Source: an uncultured Alphaproteobacteria bacterium
Lineage (GTDB): Bacteria > Pseudomonadota > Alphaproteobacteria > MPNO01 > UBA830
Length of the DNA: 35,513 nucleotides
Assembly: GCA_913046035.1 (NCBI GenBank)
Contig: CAJWSW010000024.1
Location: 1-35,513 of the forward strand
Direction: 5' to 3'
Shown in pieces: positions 26,893 to 35,513 of the stretch; the stretch's first letter is position 1, and each line of letters starts with the position of its first letter. The translations under genes and the position numbers were made by a program. The notes under the pieces are model-generated. The model saw nothing but the letters and a program-made list of their open reading frames with translations, was not told where the DNA came from and did no database searches.

Positions 26893-28992
26893 TTAGCCTT
26901 CTATACAGGAAAAATCGGCAATTTGGCCGAGAGTGTTCCGAAACTGCGACAAAAGTAAGAGACGATTTGCGCGAAGATCCGCATCATCCGCATTGACAGT
27001 TACCTTGTCGAAGAAAAAATCAATGTACCTGCGCAACGATGCCATCGCTTCCATTGCATCGATATATCTTTCTTCGCAAATGGCCTCCTTTGCCCTAGTG
27101 GAGGATTTCAAGAGCGCATCAAAAAGCGCACGCTCTTCATCTTGGAGAAGTTTATCGACCGCCACTTCGCCATCGAGTGAGACATTTTCCCTTTTTTCCT
27201 CAATTGCAACGATATTCGAAGCACGTTTGTAAGCAGCGAGCAGGTTTTCGCCTTCCTCACTTGCGAGGAAACGAGACAGTGCGTCTACACGTGCTATAAA
27301 ACGAACAAGATCGTCCTCTCCGTCGAGAGAGAAAACTGACTCTACGTGGTCATGGCGGATGCCTCTCTCACGCAGATAGACCTTAAGTCGGTCGGCCAAA
27401 AATCCCATTAATTCGTCTTGTACTTTCTCGGGTCGCTGATCAGTCGGTTGTTTTTTCTCAAATTCTGTAACCGTTTCATCGTAGAATCTATAGGCTTTCA
27501 TTATCACTTCTAGTAGCGAGAGCCGGAGGTGATTATCCAGGATAAGTCGGATAATGCCCAATGCAGCTCGGCGCAGCGCGTAAGGGTCACGCGATCCACT
27601 AGGGGTTTCACCGATAGCAAAAAAACCAACTAGGGTATCGATCTTATCTGCTAAAGCAACCGCTACCGACACTGGTTTTGAGGGGCAATCGTCCCCTGGC
27701 CCAACAGGGGCGTAGTGTTCAGCTATAGCGTTTGCAACGGTCTCCTCCTCGCCATCGTTGAGTGCATAATATCGACCCATCACACCCTGCAACTCGGGAA
27801 ACTCGTACACCATTTCACTCACAAGATCTGACTTCGCGAGCTGAGCAGCCCGCCTCGCGTCTTCAACGCCGCAATTAGGGATATGTGCCGCCAGCTCTCC
27901 AGCAAGTGCTGTCAATCTCTCGATTTTATGCGCCATGTTGCCGAGTTTCGCGTGAAATACACTTTCAGCCAGGTATGGTATCCGACTGACCAACGTTGTT
28001 TTGCGATCTTGGTCCCAAAAAAATTTGGCGTCCGATAGACGCGCCCTTAAGACACGTTCGTTACCTGCAATGATGGCAGCCCCACCATCTCTAGCCTCGG
28101 TATTCGCCACCATCACAAATCGGGGAGCAAGTGAGCCATCTAGGTTCAAAAGGGAAAAATATTTCTGATGTGCACGCATTGAGGTAATCAAAACCTCTTC
28201 AGGCACAACCATAAAGCTGGCGTCGATGCGCCCCGTTTTTATTACTGGCCACTCAACAAGCCCAGCGACCTCTTCAAGCAAACTGTTGTCCTCACGCAAC
28301 CTTAATCCCTCATCCGCTGCAGCCTTTTCCACACCTTCCAGAATAATGGCCTTCCGCTCTTCACGATCGAGGATTACATATGCGTTCCGAAGTTTTGTCT
28401 CGTATTCTATGAAATTAGTAACCGTAAACGTTTCTGGTGCCAGAAAGCGGTGCCCTGATGTGATATTGCCACATGGGATCCCATTACGCGTCTCGACGGC
28501 AAGTTCTCGACCACCGAAAAGGCACATTAGACGCTGTAATGGTCTAACCCATCGCGTTTGGCCATCCCCCCAGCGCATAGATTTCTGCCATGGAAATTTA
28601 GCAATTACCTCAGATATTAAACTTGGGAGAAGGGATGCGGTCTCACGACCCTTCTTTTCAACTACAGAGAACAGAAAAGTTCCTTTTTCCGATACTCGTT
28701 CCTGACATTCAGCGCGGGTCAGGCCATTTGCTCTCAAAAAACCCTCAATAGCTTTATTCGGGGCATCAGCCCTGGGACCACGTTTTTCCTCAGAGAGGTC
28801 GGGTTGTCGCTCTGGTATGTCATCGACTACTAATGCTAATCGGCGCGGAGTAACAAACGTACGTATGTCGCCATGTGCAAGCCCAAGATCCTTGAGACCA
28901 GCGGCCACCAATTGTGCTAGGTCTTTTGCCGCTTTAGCTTGCATTCTTGCAGGGAGTTCCTCGGAGAATAGCTCCAGCAAAAGTTCAGGCAT
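26893..28992 (-). CDS. glyS: Glycyl-tRNA synthetase, beta subunit
   Basis: The 699-residue protein starts at ATG 28992 with MPELLLELFSEELPARM, the invariant N-terminus of bacterial GlyS. An in-frame TTG-type extension upstream would overlap glyQ and is not conserved. Other landmarks are VTPRRLAL, KSMRWGDG in PWQKSMRWGDGQTRWVRP and the C-terminal anticodon-binding/HD-like helical region. With GlyQ it forms the alpha2beta2 enzyme that charges tRNA-Gly. Its ATG lies two bases after the glyQ stop, and ppdK follows after four bases, making one operon. Confidence 0.97.
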   Translation of the reverse strand: MPELLLELFSEELPARMQAKAAKDLAQLVAAGLKDLGLAHGDIRTFVTPRRLALVVDDIPERQPDLSEEKRGPRADAPNKAIEGFLRANGLTRAECQERVSEKGTFLFSVVEKKGRETASLLPSLISEVIAKFPWQKSMRWGDGQTRWVRPLQRLMCLFGGRELAVETRNGIPCGNITSGHRFLAPETFTVTNFIEYETKLRNAYVILDREERKAIILEGVEKAAADEGLRLREDNSLLEEVAGLVEWPVIKTGRIDASFMVVPEEVLITSMRAHQKYFSLLNLDGSLAPRFVMVANTEARDGGAAIIAGNERVLRARLSDAKFFWDQDRKTTLVSRIPYLAESVFHAKLGNMAHKIERLTALAGELAAHIPNCGVEDARRAAQLAKSDLVSEMVYEFPELQGVMGRYYALNDGEEETVANAIAEHYAPVGPGDDCPSKPVSVAVALADKIDTLVGFFAIGETPSGSRDPYALRRAALGIIRLILDNHLRLSLLEVIMKAYRFYDETVTEFEKKQPTDQRPEKVQDELMGFLADRLKVYLRERGIRHDHVESVFSLDGEDDLVRFIARVDALSRFLASEEGENLLAAYKRASNIVAIEEKRENVSLDGEVAVDKLLQDEERALFDALLKSSTRAKEAICEERYIDAMEAMASLRRYIDFFFDKVTVNADDADLRANRLLLLSQFRNTLGQIADFSCIEG

Positions 28993-28994
28993 CG

Positions 28995-29882
28995 CTAATC
29001 CACCGCCTCTCTCGACTGATTCGTTACCAGCCAACCTTCGCAACAACCCTTCGCCATCGCGCGCACACGGCCAACGTAGGAGGCGCGTTCAGTAACGCTG
29101 ATAGCGTTTCTGGCGTCTAGCAGATTAAAAACATGACTAGCCTTAATACACTGATCATAGGCTGGCAGCGCCAGATTTTCAGCAAGAAGCGTCTGACATT
29201 CGGTCTCAGCGAGCTCAAACTGACGAAACAGTTTACTTGTATCTGCATACTCAAAATTGTAAGCAGAAAATTCTTTTTCTGCGCGGAGGAATATATCACC
29301 ATATGATACCCCTGCGCCGTTATAATCGAGATCATAAACGTTCTCGACACCTTGGATATACATCGCGAGTCGTTCTAGCCCGTAGGTAAGCTCTACCGCC
29401 ACAGGATCACACTCTATGCCTCCAACCTGCTGAAAATATGTGAACTGAGTCACCTCCATGCCGTCGCACCAAACCTCCCACCCCAAACCGGCTGCACCCA
29501 GTGTCGGACTTTCCCAGTCATCTTCTACGAACCGAATATCATGATAATCAGGATCAACACCTAGAAGTCGAAGACTATCAAGGTACAGGTCCTGGCTATT
29601 TAATGGCGACGGCTTCAAGATAACTTGATACTGATAGTAATGCTGAAGTCGGTTGGGGTTTTCGCCGTAACGCCCGTCTGTTGGCCTCCTTGAGGATTGG
29701 ACATAAGCAGCTTTCCAGGGATCCGGCCCGAGAGCACGTAACGTGGTGGCCGGGTGGAACGTCCCGGCGCCAACCTCTATGTCGTAGGGTTGCAGGATCA
29801 AACACCCTTGGCGCGACCAGTACGCGTGAAGCGCTAAGATCAACGACTGAAAGGATGTGTCGGCAGCGTCGGTCTGCGACAT
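28995..29882 (-). CDS. glyQ: Glycyl-tRNA synthetase, alpha subunit
   Basis: The 295-residue protein is a standard GlyQ: class II catalytic core with [36 protein letters not shown], the [17 protein letters not shown]-like motif 2 segment ([16 protein letters not shown]) and [27 protein letters not shown]. It catalyses glycyl-adenylate formation in the alpha2beta2 synthetase. It is first of the glyQ-glyS-ppdK operon. A 424-base non-coding region lies upstream of it. No T-box or other known riboswitch was recognised there. Confidence 0.97.
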   Translation of the reverse strand: MSQTDAADTSFQSLILALHAYWSRQGCLILQPYDIEVGAGTFHPATTLRALGPDPWKAAYVQSSRRPTDGRYGENPNRLQHYYQYQVILKPSPLNSQDLYLDSLRLLGVDPDYHDIRFVEDDWESPTLGAAGLGWEVWCDGMEVTQFTYFQQVGGIECDPVAVELTYGLERLAMYIQGVENVYDLDYNGAGVSYGDIFLRAEKEFSAYNFEYADTSKLFRQFELAETECQTLLAENLALPAYDQCIKASHVFNLLDARNAISVTERASYVGRVRAMAKGCCEGWLVTNQSREAVD

Positions 29883-30306
29883 GGTGAAAAGCTCGGATCC
29901 AGAAAATGATGTTGCGCCGCAAATTAGGGGCGCCGCGCTGCCGGGTCAACGACTCCCTGCGGGTCAAAAACTTATTATGCTCTTGCAAAATGCTAAGCCG
30001 AAAAATTTTCAGGCAGTGCGACTTCCATTGAAACACTTTTTTTACCAAGGTGTCCCTGGTCTTTCACCTAAGAGTCGTCGATACAAAAAAGACAAATTCT
30101 GTGAAATACAAAATTAAAGTTATAACCCGACCATGGGTTTTCAACAGCGGAAATATACCATCGAGAGATTTGAAATACGCATAAAAATGTTTGATGTTGA
30201 CGCCCGGTAATTTCTCTAAACGGCGCAATAAGCGACCAGCCAACACGTCGGTCACCACAACCTAAGACCGAATTTCTCTCGACCCAAATGTGTGTGTTTT
30301 CTTTTA
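29883..30306. other. Long intergenic region upstream of glyQ, AT-rich in part
   Basis: 424 bases between the radical SAM gene and glyQ, both on the minus strand; it must hold the glyQ promoter. A minus-strand frame from GTG 30258 to 30064 (64 residues, ending with a hydrophobic stretch) is possible but has no recognised homology. A downstream peptide of the radical SAM gene is one idea. No tRNA, T-box or clear terminator was seen. Confidence 0.45.
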
Positions 30307-31398
30307 TTATGAGAAGTCCATTCGTGAGACAAACTCTTCTTTGCTAATCACACCAGTTTCTCCAGTCTCTTGGAAAGCCTGTATTCGCCGCTCGTCGTGA
30401 ATGCTTTGGTAAAACCCACAAGACGCACACACATCGTTGAATCGGCCGGCGTCTTGGTCCTCTATCAGCTTTAACCATTTTTCATTTCGTGACGAGATAA
30501 TATCGCTTAGTTGCTGAAAACGCAGATCGCCAAGAGTTAACGTGCCGCGTGGATCCCGGCATGCGCAGGCATTTACTTCACCGGTGGCCGTAACTTGAAG
30601 ACTATCGAATGGCAAACCGCAAGGACCCTTTCGGTAGAGATGATGTCCTTCCGTAAGATCCATTTGTATTCCCGCTATATCCTCCTGTGTTACATCGCCT
30701 CCCCAATTATCAACAAGTGAGCTGCTGCTGACCTTGACACCGTTAGCATATAATCGTCGCACGATACTCAATAGTTCGTTACCGGGCTCGCTTTCCAGAC
30801 TGAATGACCGGTATGTTCTAAAGGCAATTCCGATTTCCATATGTTTTGGCTTCGATTTCAGACACTGCTCTAATGTTCTAAGATTGCGAGCCAGCCGATT
30901 GAACTGCGCTTCACCTCGGCCTGTAATGTTACGGAAACTATCGAGATCATGCCCATAAAGACTGATTTCAGCATATCGGCATTTTTTCATTGTCAACAGT
31001 GCCGCGATCATCGGTTCGTCGGCACCAACAAAATTTGTGTAAAAAGCAAAAGACTTTATCCTACTAGCCTCAATATAGTGCATCCGTGGTATTATGTTTT
31101 TATCCATAAACACATCGCCATTTATCGGAGTTAAAACAATTTCTCTGATACCTAGGTGGCTGGCCTGATCTATACTCTTACGAAATAAACTTTCTTCCAT
31201 AACAGCCCGCGCATGCAGGTTTTTGGGGTATGTGCAAAATTTACAAGCTAAATTGCAAAAACTAACTGGTTCTATAAAGAGCCTCTTGAGAGGAAGTGGG
31301 ACAAATGTCCTACCCATTAATCTATTCTTATTAATAGTGTAAAATGCGAAGGCATATCGCTTTGTCCTTCTAAGCACGTTTCTAAATCGATCAAGCAT
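30307..31398 (-). CDS. Radical SAM/SPASM-domain protein, substrate unknown
   Basis: The 363-residue protein starts at ATG 31398, with GGAAG four to five bases ahead; the frame is open further upstream but that part is cysteine/phenylalanine-rich and unlikely. The CX3CX2C motif of radical SAM enzymes is CNLACKFC (C48, C52, C55), in the context FIEPVSFCN typical of the SPASM subgroup. A C-terminal SPASM region follows (CGLPFDSLQVTATGEVNACACRDP, then DVCASCGFY) for auxiliary clusters. Such enzymes modify peptides, proteins or cofactors. No modification partner is recognised nearby. It interrupts what is otherwise a usual alphaproteobacterial order from S49 peptidase to glyQ, and the region looks more AT-rich, so it may be horizontally acquired. 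Confidence 0.87.
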   Translation of the reverse strand: MLDRFRNVLRRTKRYAFAFYTINKNRLMGRTFVPLPLKRLFIEPVSFCNLACKFCTYPKNLHARAVMEESLFRKSIDQASHLGIREIVLTPINGDVFMDKNIIPRMHYIEASRIKSFAFYTNFVGADEPMIAALLTMKKCRYAEISLYGHDLDSFRNITGRGEAQFNRLARNLRTLEQCLKSKPKHMEIGIAFRTYRSFSLESEPGNELLSIVRRLYANGVKVSSSSLVDNWGGDVTQEDIAGIQMDLTEGHHLYRKGPCGLPFDSLQVTATGEVNACACRDPRGTLTLGDLRFQQLSDIISSRNEKWLKLIEDQDAGRFNDVCASCGFYQSIHDERRIQAFQETGETGVISKEEFVSRMDFS

Positions 31399-31487
31399 GA
31401 TACTTCCGGTTTGAGATGAACCTCTCTGTAGAAAACCAGCAACCGCGAACTTGCAAATAAAACAGAAACGGCAACGTACGAACACCG

Positions 31488-31691
31488 TCAATATAGACAA
31501 TCCTCGCGACCGCAGTTCTTTTTTATAGCGACGAAAGTCCCGCAAATATCACATGATATCATCTCTTCGGGATCAGCCTGTTCGTTACTAACGTTATTCT
31601 TGTCTTTCTTTAGATTTCGACGACTGAATACATTGAAACTAACTAAAATCGCACCAATAATAAGCACCAAAACAATTAGTTTAAGGAACAT
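31488..31691 (-). CDS. Small membrane-anchored cysteine-motif protein (PP0621-like)
   Basis: The 67-residue protein starts at ATG 31691 with AAGG seven bases ahead. It has one N-terminal hydrophobic helix (residues 3-19), a basic patch RRNLKKDK, an acidic linker and a C-terminal cysteine cluster, CDIC then C and C near the end, which looks like a treble-clef or zinc knuckle (CDICG ... NCGREDC). The layout resembles the PP0621 family, whose function is not established. It lies ten bases after the S49 peptidase stop on the same strand, so it is likely cotranscribed. The family assignment is tentative. Confidence 0.65.
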   Translation of the reverse strand: MFLKLIVLVLIIGAILVSFNVFSRRNLKKDKNNVSNEQADPEEMISCDICGTFVAIKKNCGREDCLY

Positions 31692-31701
31692 AGTTTTGCC
31701 T

Positions 31702-32556
31702 TTAAAGTCCGTAACGTTTCCACAGGCTCCAGTCATCCAACGCCCACACTAGGTGAGAGGGATCTATTGCCAACGTCCTACCCATACGCAAGCGGCTCAG
31801 AAGACCACGACGCAGTTCAGCGGACTGGAATTTCACCTTTGCGCCATATCGACGTTTCATCTCTGTCCGCATATCCGTAAGACCATCAATCAACCCTATC
31901 TCAAGTGCTTGATTACCTGTCCAAACATCCCCGCAAAACAAAGTGGTCTCATCCGCTCTAAGACGGTCTCCGCGGCGTTCACGGACATGAGCTTTAAAGT
32001 TTTCAAAAATATCTTCCTGGAGTCCACGCAAACGGTCGATATCCTCGGGCTTTTCATCTTGAAACGGATCAAGCATGCCCTTTCGCGAATTGGTAGCGTA
32101 GACGCGCCTCTCTATTCCGAAACGCTCGATTAGTTCCGGAAACCCGAAACCGGCTGAAATGACGCCGATAGAACCAACAATAGAATTAGGATCGGCAAAA
32201 ATCTGATCGCCAGCACAAGCCAGCCAATAACCACCGGAGGCCGCGACGTCCTCGCAGAAAGAAACCAACGGCAATTCCTTTTCTGCGGCAAGGTCTCTTA
32301 GGCGTTTGGCGATAAGTGCGCTCTGCACTGGGGATCCACCTGGGGAATTGACTACTACGGCCACAGCTTTAAGATTTTTACTTTCAAACAATTTGTCTAT
32401 GGCGCGTTCATAACTGGCTAGACTAATCCCCTGACGCCCGAGGCCGCCCGACCGACTAATGATACCGTCGAAGCGCAGTACTCCAACAACGGGTCGCGGG
32501 TTTCTAAACCGTTCGATCGGGAGTTTAGCCAAAAGGTTCAACAACGTATTTTTCAT
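31702..32556 (-). CDS. S49 (SppA/SohB-type) serine peptidase
   Basis: The 284-residue protein has the ClpP/crotonase-like fold of signal peptide peptidase A. Landmarks are VAVVVNSPGGSPVQSA, the nucleophile in EDVAASGGYW (S107) and the general-base lysine in NSRKGMLDPF (K159). It lacks an N-terminal membrane helix and is short, as in the half-length archaeal/bacterial SppA relatives. It would cleave residual signal peptides or membrane peptides. ATG 32556 matches the family start (MK then LxxLLPxxRF); a GTG at 32571 is in frame but has no ribosome binding site. The upstream methyltransferase stop is 25 bases away. Confidence 0.9.
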   Translation of the reverse strand: MKNTLLNLLAKLPIERFRNPRPVVGVLRFDGIISRSGGLGRQGISLASYERAIDKLFESKNLKAVAVVVNSPGGSPVQSALIAKRLRDLAAEKELPLVSFCEDVAASGGYWLACAGDQIFADPNSIVGSIGVISAGFGFPELIERFGIERRVYATNSRKGMLDPFQDEKPEDIDRLRGLQEDIFENFKAHVRERRGDRLRADETTLFCGDVWTGNQALEIGLIDGLTDMRTEMKRRYGAKVKFQSAELRRGLLSRLRMGRTLAIDPSHLVWALDDWSLWKRYGL

Positions 32557-32581
32557 ATCACCAGCAATCACAAGTTTTCAT

Positions 32582-33367
32582 TCAGCTAATCTGACACGCG
32601 CTTCCACGCAAGATAGCATCAGCTTTTTTCGTATAACTGCCATCATTATCATGCAAAACTAGTCCAGGTGATATGGTCATCGACGTGCGCACCCCTTTTC
32701 GGGCTCGAATGATTATACGTTTTGCTGGAACACCTTTTTTTGGCCATAACGGAAACACTACAGTATCTCCTGCACGTCCCCGCAACAATGTGAGAATCTC
32801 ATCCAAACGATCGGCGCGTTGTATCAGGGTAATGGCGCCCTTCATCTTCACCATGGCCAATAAAAGATCGATCCAATTACTCAGAGTAGCCTCTCCCTCA
32901 ACGTTAGCAAAGGCTCGACCGTGCACTGGAGAAATGTCAGCGCTGTTAACATCGAGAAAAGGAGGATTGGCAATTGCGTGATCGAAAGCCCCGGCGTTTA
33001 AACCCGGTAAAGGTCTTGCTACATCACTAACTAATACTTGCACCCTTCCTGAAAGACCATTAAGCGCAACGTTATCATTTGCCAAGCGAACTATTTCAGG
33101 CTGTATATCGATACCTGTAACGCTGCAGTTAGCGCACCGCCGCGCGAGACAAATTGCCGCAGCGCCATGTCCGGTGCCAGCTTCAAAAACCCTATCACCA
33201 GGCTTAACGTCGATTGCTGCAGCAAGCAAAATCGGGTCTATCGCTGCCCGATACCCATTAGTAGGCTGGCGAAGGGTCACTTTACCGTCAAGAAAAAAAT
33301 CCTCGCTAAAATTAGCAGGCACTGTCCTGTCGGGCGCGTCAGACAAGGCGGCTTCCCTCACCCGCAT
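32582..33367 (-). CDS. Class I SAM methyltransferase, TrmN6-like (tRNA1(Val) A37 N6-methyltransferase type)
   Basis: The protein is about 261 residues from ATG 33367. It has the glycine-rich SAM motif VFEAGTGHGAAAICLA, the acidic post-motif SVTGIDIQPEIVRLAN and the N6-adenine/glutamine methyltransferase motif NPPF in HAIANPPFLDVN. Its N-terminal LRQPTNGYRAAIDPILLAAA resembles TrmN6/YfiC, which methylates A37 of tRNA-Val. A GTG and a TTG further in also fit; the TTG has GAGG nine bases ahead and overlaps the DUF2007 stop, so the start is not settled. Downstream S49 peptidase and upstream DUF2007 place it in a small operon of housekeeping genes. Confidence 0.85.
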   Translation of the reverse strand: MRVREAALSDAPDRTVPANFSEDFFLDGKVTLRQPTNGYRAAIDPILLAAAIDVKPGDRVFEAGTGHGAAAICLARRCANCSVTGIDIQPEIVRLANDNVALNGLSGRVQVLVSDVARPLPGLNAGAFDHAIANPPFLDVNSADISPVHGRAFANVEGEATLSNWIDLLLAMVKMKGAITLIQRADRLDEILTLLRGRAGDTVVFPLWPKKGVPAKRIIIRARKGVRTSMTISPGLVLHDNDGSYTKKADAILRGSACQIS

Positions 33368-33557
33368 TCTCGAGCACCGCACAAGCACGTGTGTAATCTT
33401 TTTCTAAAACCATTACTCGTCGCGGTATAGCGATCACGCTCCCCTCAAGCACACTCATGTTGCCGTCAAGCACAAAAATTTCGATTCCTTCCGATTTGAG
33501 GATCGCTTCAGTCCAGGACAAAAAAACAATTTCATTAGATCGGAGAAGTTCTTTCAA
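33339..33557 (-). CDS. DUF2007 family protein
   Basis: The 72-residue protein matches the DUF2007 pattern: an alpha/beta ferredoxin-like small domain with LLRSNEIVFLSWTEAILKSEGI, IFVLDGNMSVLEGSV and a final helix DYTRACAVLENAG. These proteins, sometimes called putative signal-transducing proteins, have no confirmed function. It is the first gene of the DUF2007, methyltransferase, S49 peptidase set, its 3' end overlapping the methyltransferase start. It faces the polyprenyl synthase across 76 bases, which must contain both promoters. Confidence 0.85.
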   Translation of the reverse strand: MKELLRSNEIVFLSWTEAILKSEGIEIFVLDGNMSVLEGSVIAIPRRVMVLEKDYTRACAVLENAGEGSRLV

Positions 33558-33633
33558 ACGTCTTCCACCTTGACCGTTAACAAGCTCAGACTATGTTCGG
33601 TATATATAGCAATCGTCAAGAACCGGGGCTGTC

Positions 33634-34656
33634 GTGAGCATAGTTATCGATCTCGATCATGAAACAAAGAAGCGAACAAATCCGTCCATCGATGCGATTA
33701 CAGCACTGACTCAAGATGACATTTTAAAGGTCAATCAAACAATTATTGAGCGGATGGAGAGTCCCGTTATTTTAATCCCCCAGGTCGCCGGTCACATTAT
33801 CGCCGCCGGCGGCAAACGGCTTCGCCCGATGCTTACCCTCGCAAGCGCACGTATGTGCGGATACCAAGGCAATCGGCACATTGGGCTCGCCGCGTGCATA
33901 GAATTCATTCACACAGCGACTCTATTGCACGACGATGTAGTCGATGAAAGCGATCTACGTCGCGGTGCGGCCAGTGCAAACGCTGTTTGGGGTAACAAAT
34001 CTAGCGTGCTTGTTGGGGACTTTTTGTTTAGCCGCGCTTTCGAATTGATGGTAGAAGACGGAAGTTTGGATGCGCTACGCATTCTATCACAGGCCTCGTC
34101 GGTCATCGCTGAGGGCGAGGTTCTCCAGCTGGTAACTGCTAACGATACAGAAACAACAGAAGCTGATTATCTAGAGGTCATACGCTCCAAGACCGCAAAG
34201 CTCTTTTCAGCAGCAAGCGAAATTGGCGGCGTGGTCGCTGAACGCTCAGAGGAAGACTGTAAGGCACTATCATCATTCGGCTATAATATCGGCATTGCTT
34301 TCCAATTAGTCGATGACGTCCTCGATTACTCAGCTCGCCAGACAACGCTGGGAAAAACAGTGGGTGATGACTTCCGAGATGGTAAAATTACACTACCTAC
34401 TGTGCTGGCCTTCTCGGCGGCAGACGGAGATGAAAAAGCATTCTGGCGTCGCACACTTGAGGATCAAGAGCAGAAAAAAGGCGACTTTCGTCGCGCCCTT
34501 GCCCTTTTGGAAAAATCCGGGGCACTCACAGCGACACTAGAAAGAGCCCGCGAATATGGATCTAGAGCGCGTTTCTCGCTGGAGGCTTTTCCAAACAGCG
34601 ATATTAAATCATCTCTTTTAGAGGCTATCGATTTTGCCATTTATCGGAGTTACTAG
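33634..34656 (+). CDS. ispB: Polyprenyl (octaprenyl-type) diphosphate synthase
   Basis: The 340-residue protein is a trans-isoprenyl diphosphate synthase with the first Asp-rich motif LLHDDVVDESDLRRG (D100, D101, D104) and the second, FQLVDDVLDYS (D227, D228, D231), that bind Mg and the diphosphates. GGKRLRPMLTL (59-69) is the allylic substrate loop. It builds the long isoprenoid side chain of ubiquinone. The starting codon is GTG, with GGGG about six bases ahead. It is divergent from DUF2007 and ends four bases from the stop of the convergent crotonase gene. Chain length cannot be fixed from sequence alone. Confidence 0.93.
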   Translation: MSIVIDLDHETKKRTNPSIDAITALTQDDILKVNQTIIERMESPVILIPQVAGHIIAAGGKRLRPMLTLASARMCGYQGNRHIGLAACIEFIHTATLLHDDVVDESDLRRGAASANAVWGNKSSVLVGDFLFSRAFELMVEDGSLDALRILSQASSVIAEGEVLQLVTANDTETTEADYLEVIRSKTAKLFSAASEIGGVVAERSEEDCKALSSFGYNIGIAFQLVDDVLDYSARQTTLGKTVGDDFRDGKITLPTVLAFSAADGDEKAFWRRTLEDQEQKKGDFRRALALLEKSGALTATLERAREYGSRARFSLEAFPNSDIKSSLLEAIDFAIYRSY

Positions 34657-34660
34657 CACG

Positions 34661-35446
34661 CTATTCCCCCCTAAAAACCGGTGTTCGTTTTTCTAGGAAC
34701 GATTGCCGACCTTCTTTGTAATCTTCACTATCGAAGCAAGCATTTATTTGTGTGTTTACCATGGCCATGTCGCGTGCTCTTTCATCCATCTGAGAATTAC
34801 GAATAGAAGTTTTTATTGATCGTAGCGTAAGCGGCGCATTCGCAGCGATGGTTGACGCTATGTCTTGGACCGTCGGCTCTAGTTCCGAGCTGGTCACTAC
34901 TCGATTTACAAGACCCATTTTTAATGCATCCATAGCGCTGTATCGATCGCCGGTAAAAAGCATTTCTGCAGCATAAGATGGTCCCACTCGTTTTACTAAG
35001 TCATCTACACTATCGTAGCCAAACCCGAGGCCCAACTTGGCGGGGGGAGCTCCAAACTGCGCATCGTCGGCAGCGATACAAAAATCGCACAACATCGCGG
35101 TTATAACCCCAGCACCTAGGCAATAACCCTTGATCATTGCGATCATCGGTTTGGTAAAATTCCGCATCGATAGATTAGCTTCCTCAGAGACTTTATCGTA
35201 CAATCTGCGCGCATCTTCTGAAGACCGCTTCTCACTAAACTGTGATATATCGGATCCGGAAATAAATGCTTTGTCACCAGCGCCAGAGATTATCACCACG
35301 CGGATTCTTGGATCACCTGCAAAAGCTCTAAATTGCTTGTGTAACCCACGCCACATCGCGAGATTAACAGCATTTCTTTTCCCTGGATTATTTAGCACTA
35401 AATGAACGCAGTGACCCGATATCTTGGTTTGCAAAAATTCAGTCAT
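34661..35446 (-). CDS. Crotonase-fold enoyl-CoA hydratase/isomerase family protein (both hydratase Glu absent)
   Basis: The 261-residue protein has the crotonase fold: NNPGKRNAVNLAMW at the N-terminus, the oxyanion loop AFISGSDISQF and the second GYCLGAGVITAMLCDFCIAADD. In classic hydratases two glutamates do the chemistry: one after GG(C) in the second loop and one in FGxPExxLG. Here these positions are Ile (GAGVITAM) and Ala (FGAPPAKLG), so hydration as in rat mitochondrial crotonase is unlikely. I know of a common proteobacterial subgroup with this pattern, of unclear activity. It is convergent with ispB. The start at 35446 is the natural one, MTEFLQTKISG. Confidence 0.88.
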   Translation of the reverse strand: MTEFLQTKISGHCVHLVLNNPGKRNAVNLAMWRGLHKQFRAFAGDPRIRVVIISGAGDKAFISGSDISQFSEKRSSEDARRLYDKVSEEANLSMRNFTKPMIAMIKGYCLGAGVITAMLCDFCIAADDAQFGAPPAKLGLGFGYDSVDDLVKRVGPSYAAEMLFTGDRYSAMDALKMGLVNRVVTSSELEPTVQDIASTIAANAPLTLRSIKTSIRNSQMDERARDMAMVNTQINACFDSEDYKEGRQSFLEKRTPVFRGE

Positions 35447-35513
35447 TTACCAGTCCTATGATGTACACTACCATTAATGATTAACATAGCTTCATGCCAA
35501 CAGTTCATGGCAT

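Noticed and set aside
30064-30258. 64-codon minus-strand frame downstream of the radical SAM gene
   Set aside because: No ribosome binding site of note and no recognised homology. It is kept only as a possible peptide to test, not called a gene.
29883-30306. T-box or tRNA structure upstream of glyQ
   Set aside because: I did not find T-box conserved boxes, a specifier loop or a tRNA cloverleaf in this stretch; such leaders are also not typical of alphaproteobacteria.

Overview
The window reads as chromosomal DNA of an alphaproteobacterium, probably a marine or freshwater Rhodospirillales-like lineage. This is inferred from gene content and order: an octaprenyl-diphosphate synthase facing DUF2007, a TrmN6-like methyltransferase, an S49 peptidase, then glyQ-glyS-ppdK, plus a YgfZ protein. 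Codon use is mixed and the overall GC looks close to 50 percent. No rRNA, tRNA, CRISPR array, insertion sequence or phage gene was recognised.

Left part (1-11.1 kb): after the cut-off start of a phosphotransferase on the minus strand comes a run of plus-strand genes that looks like a small-molecule metabolism cassette. It holds a DMT exporter, a class A flavin monooxygenase, an omega-amino-acid:pyruvate aminotransferase, a PhyH-family iron/2-oxoglutarate enzyme, a UbiD-family decarboxylase, a 58-residue zinc ribbon protein, a second UbiD-family decarboxylase and two tandem paralogous MFS carriers. The PhyH-like protein has Gly in place of the metal-binding Asp (HQG at residues 105-107), the change seen in Fe/2OG halogenases. 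The UbiD / zinc ribbon / UbiD core is tightly coupled, with an ATGA overlap and 8-base gaps, and recalls multi-subunit (de)carboxylases. No ubiX lies in the window, so prenylated FMN must come from elsewhere.

Middle part (11.1-18.4 kb): single genes and small groups. These are a 5-formyl-THF cyclo-ligase-like protein, a DUF350 membrane protein with a trypsin-like envelope protease, an exported histidine phosphatase, an EntS-like MFS carrier, an HI0933-type flavoprotein that looks leaderless, and a group D flavin monooxygenase of the acyl-CoA dehydrogenase fold.

Glycan block (18.7-23.3 kb, minus strand): a GT2 WaaE-like glycosyltransferase, two GT4 transferases and an AsnB amidotransferase are joined by 1-4 base overlaps. 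They probably form an operon for LPS or another surface glycan.

Right part (23.3-35.4 kb): housekeeping genes. These are ygfZ, ppdK, glyS, glyQ, an orphan radical SAM/SPASM enzyme that appears inserted into otherwise conserved gene order, a small PP0621-like protein, an S49 peptidase, a methyltransferase, DUF2007, a polyprenyl synthase and a crotonase lacking both hydratase glutamates.
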